Source of the DNA: a virus
Direction: 5' to 3' (one strand)
Virus record (IMG/VR): IMGVR_UViG_3300000553_000105
Coordinates: 1 to 39,772 of that record
DNA: 39,772 nt
Position 1 is the stretch's first letter; each line of letters begins with the position of its first letter. Under the pieces are notes generated by a model, which worked only from the letters and a program-made list of their open reading frames with translations, ran no database searches and was not told where the DNA came from. Position numbers and translations under genes: made by a program. Positions 7,529 through 14,485 of this stretch are shown here, in pieces.

Positions 7529-7690
7529 CTAAAATTCAGCCTTTTTTCTATTTATAACTGCCTTGTTCGCTTCCGTGAAATTCTTGTACGCCCCAAAGAA
7601 TACCTTATCCTTTCCATTGATAAAATATACTTTATATATTCCAGTTTCCTTATTATGTTCATATCTAATAACGGATGCTTGTTTATTCAT
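7529..7690 (-). CDS. Small basic hypothetical protein, 53 aa
   Basis: An open frame of 53 residues from ATG at 7690 to TAG at 7529, starting MNKQASVIRYEH and ending INRKKAEF. The start overlaps the stop of the 7683-7910 gene, it fills the gap between two neighbours exactly, and the product looks like a compact beta-beta-alpha fold (YKVYFINGKDKVFFGAYKNF). These points support a real gene despite its size. Function unknown. Confidence 0.65.
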   Translation of the reverse strand: MNKQASVIRYEHNKETGIYKVYFINGKDKVFFGAYKNFTEANKAVINRKKAEF

Positions 7691-7910
7691 TATCGTAACC
7701 CTTCAGATCTTCAATAGATTTAATAATTACTGATGGATCACAAACAAGTAATGAGGCCTTTGCTGCATTAATAGATAGTGTCATCATATAAATTGATGGA
7801 GCAAAATTAGATTGAGAATTGCCTATCTTAGCATATTCTCTCCACCTTTCTCTTTTAGCTACTACTCTTTCAATTTCATCAAGTAATTGTGATACTATCA
7901 TATCGCTCAA
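7683..7910 (-). CDS. Small helical hypothetical protein, TTG start
   Basis: A 75-residue, mainly helical protein (LLDEIERVVAKRERWREYA). The start is taken as TTG at 7910 because a GGAGG site lies five bases upstream. The first ATG, nine bases further, would be too far from it. Function unknown. Confidence 0.6.
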   Translation of the reverse strand: MSDMIVSQLLDEIERVVAKRERWREYAKIGNSQSNFAPSIYMMTLSINAAKASLLVCDPSVIIKSIEDLKGYDNE

Positions 7911-7924
7911 GTGCTCCTCCTTTA

Positions 7925-8149
7925 TTAATTTTCTTCAGCCAAGAAATAATGATCGCCTCTAGAACCTGGCTTAACAGTCATATATTTAAATCCATATTTC
8001 TCGCCGAACTTTTTCCAAGCTCTATTCGCATTATTCTGAGGAGTATCAAACATTGAGGCGCCACCAGAAAGATACATCACAGGTGTCGCTTTTGAAGCAT
8101 CTAGGATTTCAGCATATTCTTTGTCAGTTAGTTTATATTCTCTCATCAT
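7925..8149 (-). CDS. Conserved phage hypothetical protein
   Basis: A 74-residue protein with MFDTPQNNANRAWKKFGEKY and FKYMTVKPGSRGDHYFLAE, a pattern that recurs in proteobacterial phages without known function. It starts at ATGATG behind a GGAGAG ribosome site. The C-terminal GSRGDHYFLA suggests a small alpha-beta fold. Confidence 0.7.
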   Translation of the reverse strand: MMREYKLTDKEYAEILDASKATPVMYLSGGASMFDTPQNNANRAWKKFGEKYGFKYMTVKPGSRGDHYFLAEEN

Positions 8150-8158
8150 TTATCTCTC

Positions 8159-8488
8159 CTATTCAATTGGAGGACGTGCTGAAATTTCTGCCAATTCAGC
8201 AATCTTATCAGATATAAGCTTGCGCCTATTGAATTGAGCTTGTTTAACGGCTTTGTCTCTTGACAAATGAACAATATTAGGTCCAGAAGCATTTATCAAC
8301 ATCCAGCCATAATCCCAGCTGCATTTATATGAACCACATTCTTCATTAACGCTTCCTTTGTCCACTTCTTTTTCTTCAATATTCCCTGTTGACGGATATG
8401 TGAGCCAAATCTTAACTTTTTTGGTTCCGCTTTTCATAGGATAACTCCAAGATATTCCTGTTCCACAACAAGAAAAGTAAGACATCAT
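8159..8488 (-). CDS. Hypothetical protein
   Basis: A protein of 109 residues with a Cys/Trp-rich N-terminal half (MMSYFSCCGTGISWSYPM, later CGSYKCSWDYGW) and a helical C-terminal half (KAVKQAQFNRRKLISDKIAE). The start at 8488 is chosen because it makes an ATGA overlap with the upstream stop; a GTG nine bases earlier is possible. Function unknown. Confidence 0.6.
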   Translation of the reverse strand: MMSYFSCCGTGISWSYPMKSGTKKVKIWLTYPSTGNIEEKEVDKGSVNEECGSYKCSWDYGWMLINASGPNIVHLSRDKAVKQAQFNRRKLISDKIAELAEISARPPIE

Positions 8489-8676
8489 TTGTCCCACCCA
8501 ACAGCTTTAGATGCTGCAACATGGTCTGTTCTGGCACGCTTTTCATTCATAACTTTTGCGTAATATTGCCCAGACTCTCCTTGAAACATTGGATCGCCTA
8601 TAGGAGCAAATCTCCATTTGGATAGCAAAGTCTCATAAGAGGCATTATCAATCCACTGTTTCGCTTTTGGATCCAT
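8485..8676 (-). CDS. Conserved phage hypothetical protein
   Basis: A 63-residue protein of a type common in proteobacterial phages: WIDNASYETLLSKWRFAPIG, DPMFQGESGQYYAKVM and a C-terminal HVAASKAVGW. The conservation is easy to recognise but the function is unknown. It overlaps the 3' end of the zinc-ribbon gene upstream by 29 bases. Confidence 0.8.
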   Translation of the reverse strand: MDPKAKQWIDNASYETLLSKWRFAPIGDPMFQGESGQYYAKVMNEKRARTDHVAASKAVGWDK

Positions 8677-8905
8677 CTTTCGCCTCCACTATTTGTCTAG
8701 GCGTATCATCTTCAATTCTGAGCCACGCCTTACTGTCTGTGTGGAAATAGCTTCCAGATTTAAGCTTCATAAAAACATATTTACCACATTCTGGGCAGTA
8801 ATTTGTAAGTCTATGGTTGACCCAGCACGCCAGAAAGCTGCGCTTGCATGGCATCTGAATCAAACGAAAGTGAACTTGTTGGTTCGTAGGTCTAGGCTTT
8901 TTCAT
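8648..8905 (-). CDS. Zinc-ribbon-like conserved phage protein
   Basis: An 85-residue protein with FRLIQMPCKRSFLACW and RLTNYCPECGKYV. The second half is a clear CPxCG knuckle; the first pair is looser than usual (C..., C), so metal binding is likely but not certain. Similar proteins are widespread in phages, with unknown role, often small DNA- or RNA-interacting factors. Confidence 0.7.
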   Translation of the reverse strand: MKKPRPTNQQVHFRLIQMPCKRSFLACWVNHRLTNYCPECGKYVFMKLKSGSYFHTDSKAWLRIEDDTPRQIVEAKDGSKSETVD

Positions 8906-8906
8906 T

Positions 8907-9353
8907 TTAAGCCTTAATTGAGAATTTCATACCGAAAGTAGGTTCCTCAATATCGTACTTTTTGTAATCAATACCGAGCGAATTACAAATAGCCCTCAAA
9001 TGAGGTTTACCATATTCGTCATACTCACGAAGTTTTTCAACTTCTTCCTCTGTAGCACCAAGAAGCCAAAGCCATGCACTAAAGTGATTCAACGAACGAC
9101 CTGCGCTCAGACCACGCTGATCGTTAGCCTTTTCCCAAGCAAATGGCATGTAGTCAATAGCGCGAGCCTTAACTAAAGCATCGTCGTTAGGCTCAATATT
9201 TTCTTTCCATTTTTCTTCCGTAGCTTCTGGCTTAAGAAACTCCTTGGCATGTTCAAAATCAAGACAGCACAGAAGATCACTGGTCTCGAAACCAAAGAAG
9301 TCATGTTCGCTGATTTTCTTGATGCGCTCAACGATTTCTTCCTGAGTCCTCAC
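8907..9353 (-). CDS. Conserved phage hypothetical protein
   Basis: A 148-residue protein. The N-terminal segment EEIVERIKKISEHDFFGFE and the middle RAIDYMPFAWEKANDQRGLS with RSLNHFSAWLWLLG are typical of a widespread phage family of unknown function. GTG at 9353 is the start: a GGGGAGG site lies upstream inside the end of the interrupted HTH gene, and the GTGA overlap with that gene's final stop implies coupled translation. Confidence 0.75.
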   Translation of the reverse strand: MRTQEEIVERIKKISEHDFFGFETSDLLCCLDFEHAKEFLKPEATEEKWKENIEPNDDALVKARAIDYMPFAWEKANDQRGLSAGRSLNHFSAWLWLLGATEEEVEKLREYDEYGKPHLRAICNSLGIDYKKYDIEEPTFGMKFSIKA

Positions 9354-9637
9354 GTATTCCTCCCCTTCTTCAAATAGTCAACAAAAGCGAGTTCTTTTCC
9401 AAGACTACGCGCAACAGCATTGAGAGTAGCAAACTGTGGTCGCAGCGTAGGCCCACTAAATCAATTGCGCAACGTTCCTTCAGTTACACCTGATTCTTCA
9501 TGAATCTCCTTATATGTGTGTCCAGAGTCTTTAACCAATGTTCGCAGCTTGTCGATAATTGGGTCCTTGTTTCTGAAGTTGTAGCTAAGATACAACTTGT
9601 AATTGTTGGGGCTATATTTCACAGGTTTCTTTGCCAT
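9350..9637 (-). pseudogene. HTH (XRE/Cro-like) regulator interrupted by in-frame TGA
   Basis: From ATG at 9637 the frame reads 58 codons, then TGA at 9461-9463, then continues open for 36 codons to a second TGA at 9350. The product reads IIDKLRTLVKDSGHTYKEIH, EESGVTEGTLRN-stop-FSGPTLRPQ, FATLNAVARSLGKEL. This is a Cro/C1-type helix-turn-helix domain in which the stop sits exactly where family members have Trp (NWFSG). The final stop overlaps the next gene's start, which argues the full frame was the functional unit. One TGG to TGA change explains it. Either a recent pseudogene, a truncated product or a readthrough site. Confidence 0.8.
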
Positions 9638-9716
9638 AGCTCCTGTTCCTTCCTCGGATCGCGCTAGCGTAGCATAGGCAAGGGATAGAAAGCAAGAGGC
9701 AAGGGAAGGAAAGGGA

Positions 9717-9745
9717 TTGCCGCGCCGACGCTTTCTTGCTATACT
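9717..9745 (+). promoter_or_regulatory. Sigma70-type promoter, extended -10
   Basis: TTGCCG at 9717-9722, a 17-base spacer, and TATACT at 9740-9745 preceded by TGC. It lies 30 bases before the 9775 gene and is divergent from the interrupted HTH gene, whose product is an obvious candidate regulator of this spot. The -35 is identical to that of the promoter at 14786-14814. Confidence 0.7.
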
Positions 9746-9774
9746 TAGACGGTCGAAAGAGAAAGGCTGATAAA

Positions 9775-10137
9775 ATGAAAACGATCTATGCTTCTCTCAT
9801 AACTGATGTTGCTAGACTGGATAACATTGAGTTTAAGTTTAAGAATAAGGAACCAACATACGAAGAAATCAGAGAATTTTTGCAGCCATTCTTTGAGCGC
9901 GCAATGCAAGGCAAATATGGCAGCGCCAATTTTGAGCATGTCTCAGTACTTTATGAAGGAAAACGTGCTGATATGTTTGTGGACGAAGATGGTAAAATGA
10001 AGAATTTGCCTTACAATTCTGAAGCGACTGCGATCTATCGCGCTAATTGGTTAAAGCAAAATCCAACTTTTGATCCAGATAAGCTGGACTACATTGTAGG
10101 ACCAGCAGTTTTGTTTCACGAAATAGTCTGGCATTAA
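9775..10137 (+). CDS. DUF3846-like hypothetical protein
   Basis: About 120 residues. The C-terminal part NSEATAIYRANWLKQNP followed by LDYIVGPAVLFHE resembles the core of DUF3846-type phage proteins (a short NxxAT..Y segment, then IVGxAVL). The start is the ATG at 9775, placed behind an AGAGAAAGG ribosome site and 30 bases after the promoter. It is one of only two rightward genes inside the leftward early region, so it probably has its own timing. Confidence 0.65.
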   Translation: MKTIYASLITDVARLDNIEFKFKNKEPTYEEIREFLQPFFERAMQGKYGSANFEHVSVLYEGKRADMFVDEDGKMKNLPYNSEATAIYRANWLKQNPTFDPDKLDYIVGPAVLFHEIVWH

Positions 10138-10147
10138 AGGTTGAACC

Positions 10148-10417
10148 ATGACATACGAAATTTTATCTATGGATGGCGACTATCCAGTTCCAAATCAGCT
10201 TTATTGGAACTTAAAATTCGATCATGAAGATGATAGAATTGAGGAAATGTATATCCAACATGATCAGCTGAAGCATCATTATTCAGATAAATTCCACACA
10301 ATGGTAATTAAAAGTGAAGTAGCACAAGGTGAAAGCGACGTGGTTTATTTGCTACACAATGGATGCTTGTACGATCACGATAATGCAATAGAAAAGGCTA
10401 CTGAACTAGAGACTTAA
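10148..10417 (+). CDS. Hypothetical protein
   Basis: An 89-residue acidic protein (NLKFDHEDDRIEEMYIQHDQ) of unknown function, ten bases after the DUF3846-like gene and behind an AAAGG ribosome site, hence co-transcribed with it. Its last four bases overlap the end of the convergent membrane-protein gene. Confidence 0.6.
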   Translation: MTYEILSMDGDYPVPNQLYWNLKFDHEDDRIEEMYIQHDQLKHHYSDKFHTMVIKSEVAQGESDVVYLLHNGCLYDHDNAIEKATELET

Positions 10418-10611
10418 TGATGCATCGCATAAAAGATAAATCCAACAAATAGGATGGTGACCAATATCAAGAAGAACTTTGGATAATACATCGCTAGATG
10501 TATCACTCCGTCTGCTACATGAAGTATCACAGATAACACTGAAAATATTGCCAATAAGGCAAACATTACAATAAATAGCCCAAAAACTACTCCAACTGAC
10601 ATAAGTAACAT
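10414..10611 (-). CDS. Small membrane protein with two transmembrane segments
   Basis: A 65-residue protein, almost wholly hydrophobic: segments at about 3-30 (VFGLFIVMFALLAIFSVLSV) and 43-63 (FFLILVTILFVGFIFYAM) with a short polar link. Size and two helices would fit a holin or a small envelope-modifying protein. Its place in the early region, with no endolysin nearby, argues against a simple lysis role. Unknown function. Confidence 0.65.
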   Translation of the reverse strand: MLLMSVGVVFGLFIVMFALLAIFSVLSVILHVADGVIHLAMYYPKFFLILVTILFVGFIFYAMHH

Positions 10612-10620
10612 TGGGACCTC

Positions 10621-10821
10621 CTACGTTTCATCATTTTTCACTTTCGGCATCAGGACTTGAGCGGCGTCTTGTATGCCTTGAAAGTATGCGCTTCTCAATA
10701 GCGTTTTAATCGTCATATCTTGGCGCGTTAGTCTGAACAAGAGAAACTCAACTCTTTCATCAGCCAGTTTCTCTTGTTGTTTATCGATGGAGAATGGTAC
10801 TCTATAATCTAGTTTACTCAT
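10621..10821 (-). CDS. Small hypothetical protein
   Basis: A 66-residue mostly helical protein (DERVEFLLFRLTRQDMTIKT, SAYFQGIQDAAQVL). Function unknown. It has an ATGA-type overlap with the gene before it and lies nine bases before the membrane-protein gene. Confidence 0.6.
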   Translation of the reverse strand: MSKLDYRVPFSIDKQQEKLADERVEFLLFRLTRQDMTIKTLLRSAYFQGIQDAAQVLMPKVKNDET

Positions 10822-11084
10822 CTGTTCTCCTCATTATCAGAATCTATTCCTGTGAGAAGTAGTTCACGATTGTGCGCTGATAAATCAGGAAGCATATCCT
10901 GAATCATTCCTTCTCCGCTGCGCCACTGCAAGAACTTCAGATATTGGTCGTGCGTAAGTATCACGCAAGTCGTTGGCGCTCCTAAGAAGGCTGGTGGAGT
11001 AACGAAGATATTCCAAGTTCCAACACTGTTAGATTCAGTGCGGTAGGATGGTGACATCCCAAGATAATCTGCCGGTTTGTTCAT
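10818..11084 (-). CDS. Conserved phage hypothetical protein
   Basis: About 88 residues. The C-terminal pattern ILTHDQYLKFLQWRSGEGMI, then DMLPDLSAHNRELLLTGI, belongs to a small family very common in proteobacterial phages with unknown function. The start at ATG 11084 (MNKPADYLG) is favoured by an AAAGGA site and by an overlap with the 35-residue membrane gene upstream. A longer frame from 11144 would run over that gene. Confidence 0.75.
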   Translation of the reverse strand: MNKPADYLGMSPSYRTESNSVGTWNIFVTPPAFLGAPTTCVILTHDQYLKFLQWRSGEGMIQDMLPDLSAHNRELLLTGIDSDNEENR

Positions 11085-11188
11085 TGCAAATGTCCTTTCA
11101 TAACTTCGAGGATGGTGACAACTAGTGCGGCTATCACTATGCACATCGCATAGTCGATTGGTCCAAAAACATACACTTTATGCTTCAC
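11081..11188 (-). CDS. Tiny membrane protein, 35 aa
   Basis: A 35-residue frame from GTG at 11188 to TGA at 11081, starting MKHKVYVFGPIDYA and containing one hydrophobic helix (MCIVIAALVVTILEVM). A GGAGGG ribosome site lies just upstream, and its stop overlaps the next gene's start (ATGA). Both support translation. Function unknown; such tiny phage membrane proteins sometimes bind host envelope proteins. Confidence 0.6.
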   Translation of the reverse strand: MKHKVYVFGPIDYAMCIVIAALVVTILEVMKGHLQ

Positions 11189-11197
11189 TTTGCCCTC

Positions 11198-11437
11198 CTA
11201 ACAATCTATGAACTTAACATTATTACCACAATATCTACGAATAGAGTGAATACCTTTATCTCTACCACAAAATCCTGGAGATGTAAAATCACTTGGATTT
11301 TCAAAATATGGTCTTATTGTATTGTCTCCATTATAATTTGGATCAGACCATACATAGTACCTATCTTCAATTTGGATCAAGAATTTTGATCCAAATCCCC
11401 AAGTAAATTTTCCAATAGAGTCAAGATTGATTTTCAT
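11198..11437 (-). CDS. Hypothetical protein
   Basis: About 79 residues from ATG at 11437, chosen because GGAG lies six bases upstream. The frame also runs open to 11518, but that part contains a hairpin and reads less like protein. The product is aromatic and beta-rich (GKFTWGFGSKFLIQIEDRYY, then RPYFENPSDFTSPGFCG). No family recognised. Confidence 0.55.
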   Translation of the reverse strand: MKINLDSIGKFTWGFGSKFLIQIEDRYYVWSDPNYNGDNTIRPYFENPSDFTSPGFCGRDKGIHSIRRYCGNNVKFIDC

Positions 11438-11460
11438 TTTACACTCCATGATTCTAAGGT

Positions 11461-11483
11461 TGCTGGCTATCGCACAGCCAGCA
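11461..11483. other. Inverted repeat / RNA hairpin
   Basis: A perfect 8-bp stem TGCTGGCT / AGCCAGCA with a seven-base loop lies between the 11493 gene and the 11198 gene. There is no U-run on the minus strand, so it is more likely a transcript-processing or attenuating hairpin than a full terminator. Confidence 0.5.
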
Positions 11484-11492
11484 GCTTTAGTA

Positions 11493-11744
11493 TCACATTT
11501 TGGTTCTATAGAACTCATTTAGCATATCATTTAGCTCTTTCTTCACCTTTCGCGCAGTATCGCCGCGCCATGTAGACGCATTTGAGAGAAAGTACGCTAC
11601 CACAGATGACGCACTATCGTTCATATACATCTCATCAATATCATCTAGCTCCCCCATCGCGTTCAGATATGGAGTTGCAGCATAGTGGACATTTTTCCAA
11701 TCCCTGCGGATTTCAGCAGCGATTTCATAAATCTTCCTTGGCAT
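11493..11744 (-). CDS. Conserved phage hypothetical protein
   Basis: An 83-residue protein: IYEIAAEIRRDWKNVHYAA, PYLNAM, SASSVVAYFLSNASTWRGDT and RKVKKELNDML. This is a recognisable family found in many proteobacterial phages, of unknown function, mostly helical. It sits in a run of similar small accessory genes. Confidence 0.75.
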   Translation of the reverse strand: MPRKIYEIAAEIRRDWKNVHYAATPYLNAMGELDDIDEMYMNDSASSVVAYFLSNASTWRGDTARKVKKELNDMLNEFYRTKM

Positions 11745-11751
11745 TTCTTTA

Positions 11752-11967
11752 TCATCTCCAATAGAAATTTGCGCGAGAATCAGGCCTAAACTGTTTGTCT
11801 ACCATTGCATTCCAAACGCGCTTAACGTCTTCAGGCGGGAAATGCTTGGATTCAGCTTTGATCCTATCGTATGATGCCTGTCCTCTTTGCCACACACTAT
11901 GATCATCACTATATTCATAAGTGAGATCATGTTTGTTTACCAGATTGGTAAATTCCTCGAAGTCCAT
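11752..11967 (-). CDS. Conserved phage hypothetical protein
   Basis: A 71-residue protein (LTYEYSDDHSVWQRGQASYD, then EDVKRVWNAMVDKQF), of a type seen in phages and without known function. It directly follows the stop of the 11968-12111 gene (TGA then ATG) and has a GGAGGATT ribosome site within that gene's end. Confidence 0.7.
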   Translation of the reverse strand: MDFEEFTNLVNKHDLTYEYSDDHSVWQRGQASYDRIKAESKHFPPEDVKRVWNAMVDKQFRPDSRANFYWR

Positions 11968-12111
11968 TCAATCCTCCTTCGGTTCGACATAAATCACAAC
12001 GTAGCGCCTGCTTTCTTCAATCTCTCCTTGAGTAAAATCTAAAACCGTTGCTAATTCATCTGCATACTCTGGCAGATCATTAACTAGCTTTCGCGCATCT
12101 TCATGCGACAT
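11968..12111 (-). CDS. Small acidic hypothetical protein, 47 aa
   Basis: A 47-residue frame from ATG at 12111 to TGA at 11968 (MSHEDARKLVNDLPEYA..., ending VVIYVEPKED). It precisely fills a gap between two genes, abuts the next start and has a GGAACGGG-like ribosome site. Acidic and helical; function unknown. Confidence 0.55.
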   Translation of the reverse strand: MSHEDARKLVNDLPEYADELATVLDFTQGEIEESRRYVVIYVEPKED

Positions 12112-12146
12112 TGTGCCCGTTCCATACCGTTTCTCATCATATCCTC

Positions 12147-12527
12147 CTATTCATAATACGGACGATGCTTTGGAAAATGTTTCGGAAAGCCGTCACAAAC
12201 GCGAGCAGCGTAACGACCTTGAGAAAGAACGCTACCAATTGATGGGCGTCCTTTGTTGAGCTCTTCACAAACTCTTGCGTTTAGATCAAAGCAATACGCA
12301 TTGGCTTCCTCTTCATCATCGAAGCCTCTGAGATACTTGATAAATTCGATGTCAGGATCGCCTGCATCGTAATACCAACCGCCTTCCTCTGGTCCTCCAT
12401 ATTGTCTGTCGATCATATAGATCGCGACTGTCCACGGCCCCTTTTCGACTGTGGTATTGTCCTCTTCATTATAATCATCGAGAGGCATTGGATCTTCCGG
12501 TCCATTTCTAACAGCGATCTTAGTCAT
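12147..12527 (-). CDS. Conserved phage hypothetical protein
   Basis: A 126-residue protein: GPWTVAIYMIDRQYGGPEEG, GWYYDAGDP, YCFDLNARVCEELNKGRPSI and SVLSQGRYAARV, ending RPYYE. A familiar phage and prophage family of unknown function, acidic in its first third. Its start overlaps the upstream gene's stop. Confidence 0.75.
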   Translation of the reverse strand: MTKIAVRNGPEDPMPLDDYNEEDNTTVEKGPWTVAIYMIDRQYGGPEEGGWYYDAGDPDIEFIKYLRGFDDEEEANAYCFDLNARVCEELNKGRPSIGSVLSQGRYAARVCDGFPKHFPKHRPYYE

Positions 12528-12772
12528 TTGCCTTTCTCCTTTTGCTTCTCATTATACTCAGCTATTTTCTTATTCAATATTGGAATTTCTTCATTATTGA
12601 AGCGCTCAGTATCGCATACTGGACAAATGTCAGACACGATAACAGGACAATCATAAGGAATAGACATGACAAGCGGCCAAGCTTGCCAGCTTCCTTCGTA
12701 AAGCACCAACTGTGCCTTAGATGTTCCAAAAGATGATCCTGCCATGCAGAATTGACAAGGTTCGCTCATCAT
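12524..12772 (-). CDS. Small zinc-binding-like protein
   Basis: An 82-residue protein with two CxxC pairs (CQFC at the N-terminus and CPVC in the middle, separated by a beta-rich stretch), which probably bind one zinc ion, and a helical charged tail (LNKKIAEYNEKQKEKGK). The start ATG at 12772 forms an ATGA overlap with the gene before it. Function unknown. Confidence 0.65.
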   Translation of the reverse strand: MMSEPCQFCMAGSSFGTSKAQLVLYEGSWQAWPLVMSIPYDCPVIVSDICPVCDTERFNNEEIPILNKKIAEYNEKQKEKGK

Positions 12773-13032
12773 AGCACTGGCTTCGTAACTGAGATAACGA
12801 AATAGGCATTGCGCCAGTTAAACTCGTCATCATCCATTCTTTCAACAGTGCTGCTCTGAGTAATCTCTCCGAACGATTTCAGACCGCACTTAATGGGAAT
12901 ACGAAAATCATTCGGGCGCGTCTTCCAAAGATGTGTCGCTCCATTACGACGAGCGATCCAGTATTTGCCTCCACGCATAGCAGCCCAAACTTCGTGCGCA
13001 TCAAGCGCCGCTTCGATTTCTTTACGGTTCAT
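12769..13032 (-). CDS. Hypothetical protein
   Basis: About 87 residues from ATG at 13032, selected because GAGGAGAGGAAG lies immediately upstream. It reads MNRKEIEAALDAHEVWAAM, then GGKYWIARRNGATHLWKTRP. The mixed helix-strand pattern is common among small phage proteins. No function known. Confidence 0.65.
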   Translation of the reverse strand: MNRKEIEAALDAHEVWAAMRGGKYWIARRNGATHLWKTRPNDFRIPIKCGLKSFGEITQSSTVERMDDDEFNWRNAYFVISVTKPVL

Positions 13033-13042
13033 CTTCCTCTCC

Positions 13043-13228
13043 TCAGCTATGTGTATATCCATCCGGTTCGATACCAAGCCACATTCCTTTCCACTGTATC
13101 ATAAGGCAATTGATGATATATGCCTTCTGGGCAGTTCGACGGAAAGCCAAGTAGGATGGTGCAACAGTCATATCACGATCGTAAACGCGCTTAAGAGCTT
13201 TGATCTGCTCCTTTGTGGACTTAACCAT
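13043..13228 (-). CDS. Conserved phage hypothetical protein
   Basis: A 61-residue protein with the recurring phage pattern KALKRVYDRDM, SYLAFRRTAQ, MIQWKGMWLGIEPDGYTHS. The family is widespread in phages of proteobacteria and actinobacteria, function unknown. A GGAGGG ribosome site precedes the start, and a terminator-like hairpin lies upstream. Confidence 0.8.
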   Translation of the reverse strand: MVKSTKEQIKALKRVYDRDMTVAPSYLAFRRTAQKAYIINCLMIQWKGMWLGIEPDGYTHS

Positions 13229-13253
13229 TTTTCCCTCCTATAGTACCACTACT

Positions 13254-13276
13254 AAAACTGGTGTCGCACTCACCAG
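13254..13276 (-). terminator. Rho-independent terminator (short stem)
   Basis: On the minus strand CTGGTG and CACCAG form a 6-bp stem with a seven-base loop, followed by TTTT. It lies after the stop of the 13291-13572 gene and before the 13043-13228 gene, so it may stop or attenuate early leftward transcription. The stem is short, hence probably partial. Confidence 0.5.
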
Positions 13277-13290
13277 CTTTAATCGCGATG

Positions 13291-13572
13291 CTAGATTTGA
13301 GAAATTTCCTCTTTCTGGACATTGTCCAGCTCTTCAGTCTTATCCTCACATCGCACATCGTTCATGATATCGTTGATTGCTTCTCTGATGCGCTCCATTT
13401 TCTCCTTCATTTTGTATTTAAAGAATAGAGTAACTGATGCGCGCCCTCCTTTGTATGAGCTATCTGATTCGATGTCTAACTGAAGAGTGCAGAAATCATA
13501 TTCTGTGCCATCATAAACAGTCGCCTCCATTTTGTGGCAATTGTGAATAGAAGTCATAGCAGAGATTGACAT
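13291..13572 (-). CDS. Hypothetical protein
   Basis: A 93-residue protein with a beta-rich first half (MEATVYDGTEYDFCTLQLDI, then RASVTLFFKYKM) and an amphipathic helix (MERIREAINDIMND) before an acidic tail. No family recognised. Its start abuts the next gene's stop within two bases. Confidence 0.6.
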   Translation of the reverse strand: MSISAMTSIHNCHKMEATVYDGTEYDFCTLQLDIESDSSYKGGRASVTLFFKYKMKEKMERIREAINDIMNDVRCEDKTEELDNVQKEEISQI

Positions 13573-13573
13573 T

Positions 13574-13810
13574 TTAAGCCTCCGCTTCCATAATCTTAGC
13601 AGCCTTGCGCGCTGCTGGTTTCATCCATTTGTGCGCAGCCTTAAGCGCCAATTCTGCCGTCTCAGCAGATGGATAAATAGTTGCGCGCTTGTAATCGCTG
13701 GTCCAAGTAGTTCCCTTCAAGAACCAATCATACTCGTTCCGAATCAGAACGTAGAATTTTCCGCTTCCAGGCATCTCACAGTCCTTTCCCTCTGTGCGAT
13801 ATTGTCGCAT
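13574..13810 (-). CDS. Hypothetical protein
   Basis: A 78-residue protein (GKFYVLIRNEYDWFLKGTTW, then a Lys/Ala-rich helix AELALKAAHKWMKPAARKAA). The basic helical tail would suit nucleic-acid contact, but this is inference only. Confidence 0.6.
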   Translation of the reverse strand: MRQYRTEGKDCEMPGSGKFYVLIRNEYDWFLKGTTWTSDYKRATIYPSAETAELALKAAHKWMKPAARKAAKIMEAEA

Positions 13811-13816
13811 GTTCCA

Positions 13817-14107
13817 TTAAAGAAAGCAAGCGGCTATCTCGCGTCCAGTTTCGCAAGCATCAGCGCAACTATCACACTGATATCCAAGCCGAACGTCTTT
13901 CATCGTTAAACGGTTCGGGTGCCCACAATTCTGACACGGCTGATTTCGTGGATCGTCGTCTGTCGCCGCGCGCAAGGCGGACTTTCCACCCGGCTCAGCG
14001 AAGTCGAGATCATCATCTTCTCTATCATCGTAGTAATTATCTTCTCTATCATCGTAGTAATCGTCTGGGTCTTCATAGTCATCTTCCCAGCCAGGATAAC
14101 CGCCCAT
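13817..14107 (-). CDS. Acidic protein with zinc ribbon
   Basis: About 96 residues. The N-terminal 40 residues are very acidic and contain a repeat (YYDDREDNYYDDRED); the C-terminal half is a zinc ribbon (CQNCGHPN ... YQCDSCADAC). The start ATG at 14107 follows GAGGAGGATAAA. An acidic arm joined to a zinc ribbon resembles small factors that contact RNA polymerase or other basic host proteins; unproven. Confidence 0.65.
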   Translation of the reverse strand: MGGYPGWEDDYEDPDDYYDDREDNYYDDREDDDLDFAEPGGKSALRAATDDDPRNQPCQNCGHPNRLTMKDVRLGYQCDSCADACETGREIAACFL

Positions 14108-14117
14108 TTTATCCTCC

Positions 14118-14450
14118 TCACTTACCTTTGCCAGCGAGAACAAAACCATATTCTGTGCAGCTCATCAAATGTTGATGCAGATGCCCGGCGCAAACAAATT
14201 TCCCACAATAAGGGCATTCAGCAGTTACGCGCCTATTTGGCGGAAAACGTTTGGCATTTTCTATGGTACAAATATAGACCATAACATTACCAATTCGTTT
14301 CTGGTCTACGAAATCTGGCGGAATAGGGCTTGTGGGCTTAAGCCCAAACAGCGGTAGAATTTCATAGGACTGCATCTGCCGCCCGTACTGATTATTAAGA
14401 TTTTCACCAGGCTTATGCCCATAAACCTGAGGGCTATGTCTCTTTGCCAT
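14118..14450 (-). CDS. Zinc-finger-like hypothetical protein
   Basis: A 110-residue protein whose C-terminal part reads CPYCGKFVCAGHLHQHLMSC, a CCHH/CCHC-like zinc-binding arrangement. The N-terminal half carries no motif I recognise. It lies near the head of the leftward early operon, where host-takeover and regulatory proteins are often placed. Confidence 0.7.
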   Translation of the reverse strand: MAKRHSPQVYGHKPGENLNNQYGRQMQSYEILPLFGLKPTSPIPPDFVDQKRIGNVMVYICTIENAKRFPPNRRVTAECPYCGKFVCAGHLHQHLMSCTEYGFVLAGKGK

Positions 14451-14485
14451 TTTACTTCTCCACTTGAGCCGTAATGTTCTTTTTC

